Shown here: one piece after another, positions 62,236 to 64,000 of the stretch | How positions within the stretch are numbered: position 1 is the stretch's first letter | Layout: every line of letters starts with the position of its first letter | DNA from: Kitasatospora sp. NBC_00374 | GTDB taxonomy: Bacteria; Actinomycetota; Actinomycetes; Streptomycetales; Streptomycetaceae | Length of the DNA: 64,000 nucleotides | Assembly: GCF_041434935.1 (NCBI RefSeq) | Contig: NZ_CP107964.1 | Span: forward strand, 8,849,001 to 8,913,000 | Direction of reading: 5' to 3' | The notes under the pieces: generated by a model | Seen by the model: only the letters and a program-made list of their open reading frames with translations | Databases searched by the model: none | Told to the model about the DNA's origin: nothing | Program-made: the position numbers and the translations under genes

Positions 62236-62937
62236 CCGGCAGTCTCCCAGAGACCACCGCCGGAGCCTGCGCCTCCTCGGGCTGCTGCGCCCCGGTCCCT
62301 GGTGCTGTGCCCGGGGCGGGGCCGGGACGGTGGCCGCCCGGTGCTCCCGCTCGCACTGGTCCCCGCCGTGCCCGCGCCGCCTGCTGCTCCAGGCCGCCCG
62401 CGGCCGGTTGCAGTCCGCCGATGAGGGGGAGCTGGCCGAGGGCGGGCAGTCCGACGGTTGCCGGGAGCAGCCGGCCTGCCACGGGCAGGGCGCCTGTCGC
62501 TGCGGGTAGCTGGCCGACGACGGGGCCGAGCAGGGTTGACGCTCTGGGCACGGTGGCGACGGGTTGGAGGTCCTGGTGCCCGACGAGAGCGGCCGCGGTC
62601 GGGCTCGCCCCGTCCGGGGGGAGGGGGCGAACCCAGGTCGGAGGGCTGGCGCCGCGCGGCGCCAGCACGGACGTGGTCGGTGGTTGACGTCCCTTGCTCG
62701 TGAACACGTGAGAGTGGTGTCGTCGCACCGAGCCGGACTCGATGCGACATGTCATTGCATTGAGTAGTCGCAGGAACGCGTAGTGTGTCGGACGGTCTCT
62801 GGCGTTTTCGTCGTCGCGATGTGCTGGTTCCGCAGCTGAGTGGCCCTCGGGGCAGTCGCAGTCCGCAGAACCGGTGGCTGCCGACGGGCAATGGGCGCCG
62901 GCCGTCCCGCCGTTTCGATCGAGCCAGGAGCAGACAG
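62236..62937. other. Intergenic region, no supported gene
   Basis: About 700 bp, GC-rich, with overlapping open frames but no credible start or protein. The frame of the next gene is open back to 62785, but that part is Arg-rich without a ribosome-binding site. Confidence 0.45.
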
Positions 62938-63801
62938 GTGGCCATCAACACCCAGACAGGCGCGCCGTGGGGGATCGCCCGGATCTCCTACCGTCCGAAG
63001 CCGACATCCGTCACGTTCGAAAGGTACGTGTACGACGAGCGGGCCGGCGAAGGGGTGGACATCTACGTCCTGGACACCGGCGTCCACACCGCCCACCTCG
63101 GGTTCGGAGGGCGTGCCCGGCAGGGCGTCAACGTGACGGGCGGCGGAAACGACGACACCGTCGGGCACGGAACCCACCTGGCCGGCACGGCCGCCGGCTC
63201 GAAGTACGGTGTCGCGAAGAACGCGTCGGTCATCGCCGTGAAGGTGACGGACAACATGCTCGCGAACCCCGGGAACATCGCCGAGGGCCTGGCCTGGACG
63301 ACGGAACAGGCCCAGTCGTCCGGACGACCGTCCATCGCCCTGATCGGTTCCTGCCAGTCGCGAAACCTCGCACTCGACGAACAAGTCAATGACGCCGCCC
63401 GCCAAGGGCTCTTCGTCGTCGTGCCGGCCGGCGACGATAACAAGGACGCCCTCAACTACTCGCCATCCGGCGCCTCCGGGGCCTTCACCGTGGGCGCCTC
63501 CAACATCCGAGACGAGCGCGCCTTCTGGTCCAACCACGGGCCGGGCATCGACGTCTTCGCCCCCGGATTCAACATCCCCTCCGCCTTCATCGGCGGCCCG
63601 AACACTGCCAACATCATGTCCGGCACGGCGCAGGCAGCCGCCCACATCGCCGGCCTGGCCGCCTATCTACTGTCGACGACTGACGGACTGACCACCACCA
63701 CCGTCCGAGACGCCATCACGCAACTGGCCACACGTGACCTGCTGACTGCCGTCCCGACGCCAACCAGCAACCTCCTGGCGTTCAACAACGCCACGCCCTG
63801 A
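62938..63801 (+). CDS. Proteinase-K-like S8 protein lacking catalytic Ser
   Basis: 287 residues from a GTG at 62938 (AGGAG seven bases upstream). It starts at mature-enzyme sequence (TGAPWGIARISYRPK), with no signal peptide or inhibitor prodomain. Subtilase motifs: Asp46 in VDIYVLDTGVHTAHLGF and His77 in DTVGHGTHLAGTAAG are present. The oxyanion Asn is Asp166 (VVVPAGDDNKDA) and the nucleophile position is Ala231 in IMSGTAQAAAHIAGLAAYLL, where active enzymes have GTS. So the fold is intact, but it should not be an active protease. A regulatory, binding or inhibitory role is inference. It lies ~700 bp after the zinc-ribbon gene. Confidence 0.85.
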   Translation: MAINTQTGAPWGIARISYRPKPTSVTFERYVYDERAGEGVDIYVLDTGVHTAHLGFGGRARQGVNVTGGGNDDTVGHGTHLAGTAAGSKYGVAKNASVIAVKVTDNMLANPGNIAEGLAWTTEQAQSSGRPSIALIGSCQSRNLALDEQVNDAARQGLFVVVPAGDDNKDALNYSPSGASGAFTVGASNIRDERAFWSNHGPGIDVFAPGFNIPSAFIGGPNTANIMSGTAQAAAHIAGLAAYLLSTTDGLTTTTVRDAITQLATRDLLTAVPTPTSNLLAFNNATP

Positions 63802-64000
63802 CCTCGACACAACCGAGGACGGCAACTGTCCACACACCGGCGGGCCGATCGCCGGGCGGCCGCGCTGCGCCGCCGGGCTGGGCCGGCGCGAGGGTGAGGA
63901 GGCCGCCGGGCTGCGGATGTGACGGGCGCCGTGGAGCGGCCGATCGGGGATGCGGGTGAGGACGGTACTCCCGGCGTCGGCGCGTTGCCGCCGTCCGGTT
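63802..64000. other. Window end, no gene seen
   Basis: About 200 bp without a supported gene; the next gene lies outside the window. Confidence 0.4.

Noticed and set aside
1..64000. tRNA, rRNA or CRISPR arrays
   Set aside because: No cloverleaf-like genes, rRNA segments or regularly spaced direct repeats were found on reading both strands by eye.

Overview
The window reads as streptomycete chromosome, or a large streptomycete replicon (Streptomyces or Kitasatospora type). GC is very high throughout, with strong GC3 bias. GTG starts are frequent, and the families are typical of the group: a DinB/maleylpyruvate-isomerase-fold protein, a secreted Rpf with LysM, a LamG/B-lectin plus RHS pair, and many IS5, IS110, IS256, IS630, IS701, IS1182 and IS605 relics. 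No rRNA, tRNA, CRISPR array or core operon was seen. The density of broken genes and transposon scars points to a chromosome arm or another accessory region.

Layout. 1-4.5 kb: a membrane protein cut by the window edge; a membrane-anchored PknH-like protein translationally coupled to a secreted coiled-coil nuclease toxin; its SUKH immunity protein; then a second, broken SUKH gene and half an IS5 transposase. 5-9.2 kb: a secreted Gly-rich/DUF11 surface protein, a small Ala/Pro-rich protein, and a secreted SxxK serine hydrolase. 9.4-13.4 kb: a LysR regulator divergent from a DinB-like gene and a DUF1772 gene; the DUF1772 gene is split by a complete IS200/IS605 element (tnpA and tnpB). 13.7-16.7 kb: a DUF6891-like protein, then a TetR regulator divergent from an alpha/beta hydrolase, with two operator-like inverted repeats between them. 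17.5-26.9 kb: several hypothetical proteins, a short accessory Rho, a TetR gene that has lost its DNA-binding half, and a secreted PI-PLC with a ricin-like domain. 27-37.9 kb: IS110, IS4, IS256, IS630 and IS1182 debris around an SDR, a methyltransferase relic, an Rpf, a LysE relic, and two pairs that each combine a small membrane protein with an HTH/coiled-coil regulator. 38.1-40.5 kb: an acyltransferase-3 gene split by an intact IS5-family element. 40.5-53.3 kb: an RHS fragment, then a large LamG/B-lectin secreted protein divergent from a 2201-residue RHS polymorphic toxin, followed by an overlapping lipoprotein that is the likely immunity gene. 53.3-57.7 kb: nested IS5 and IS630 elements, one with a passenger gene inside its termini. 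57.7-63.8 kb: a TetR/peroxiredoxin-like pair, a frameshifted hypothetical gene, a zinc-finger protein divergent from a zinc-ribbon protein whose promoter and coding region share a palindromic DNA motif, and a proteinase-K-like protein lacking its catalytic serine.

How it works together. Two contact- or secretion-type toxin/immunity modules, several secreted cell-wall or lipid-active enzymes and surface lectins suggest a competition and envelope-interaction island. Three one-regulator/one-target pairs (LysR, TetR, TetR) control small metabolic or redox genes. Transposition has shaped the region: two target genes (DUF1772 and acyltransferase) can be rebuilt in frame by removing the inserted element, which indicates recent insertion. 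Family names come from motif recognition by eye; no database search was run.
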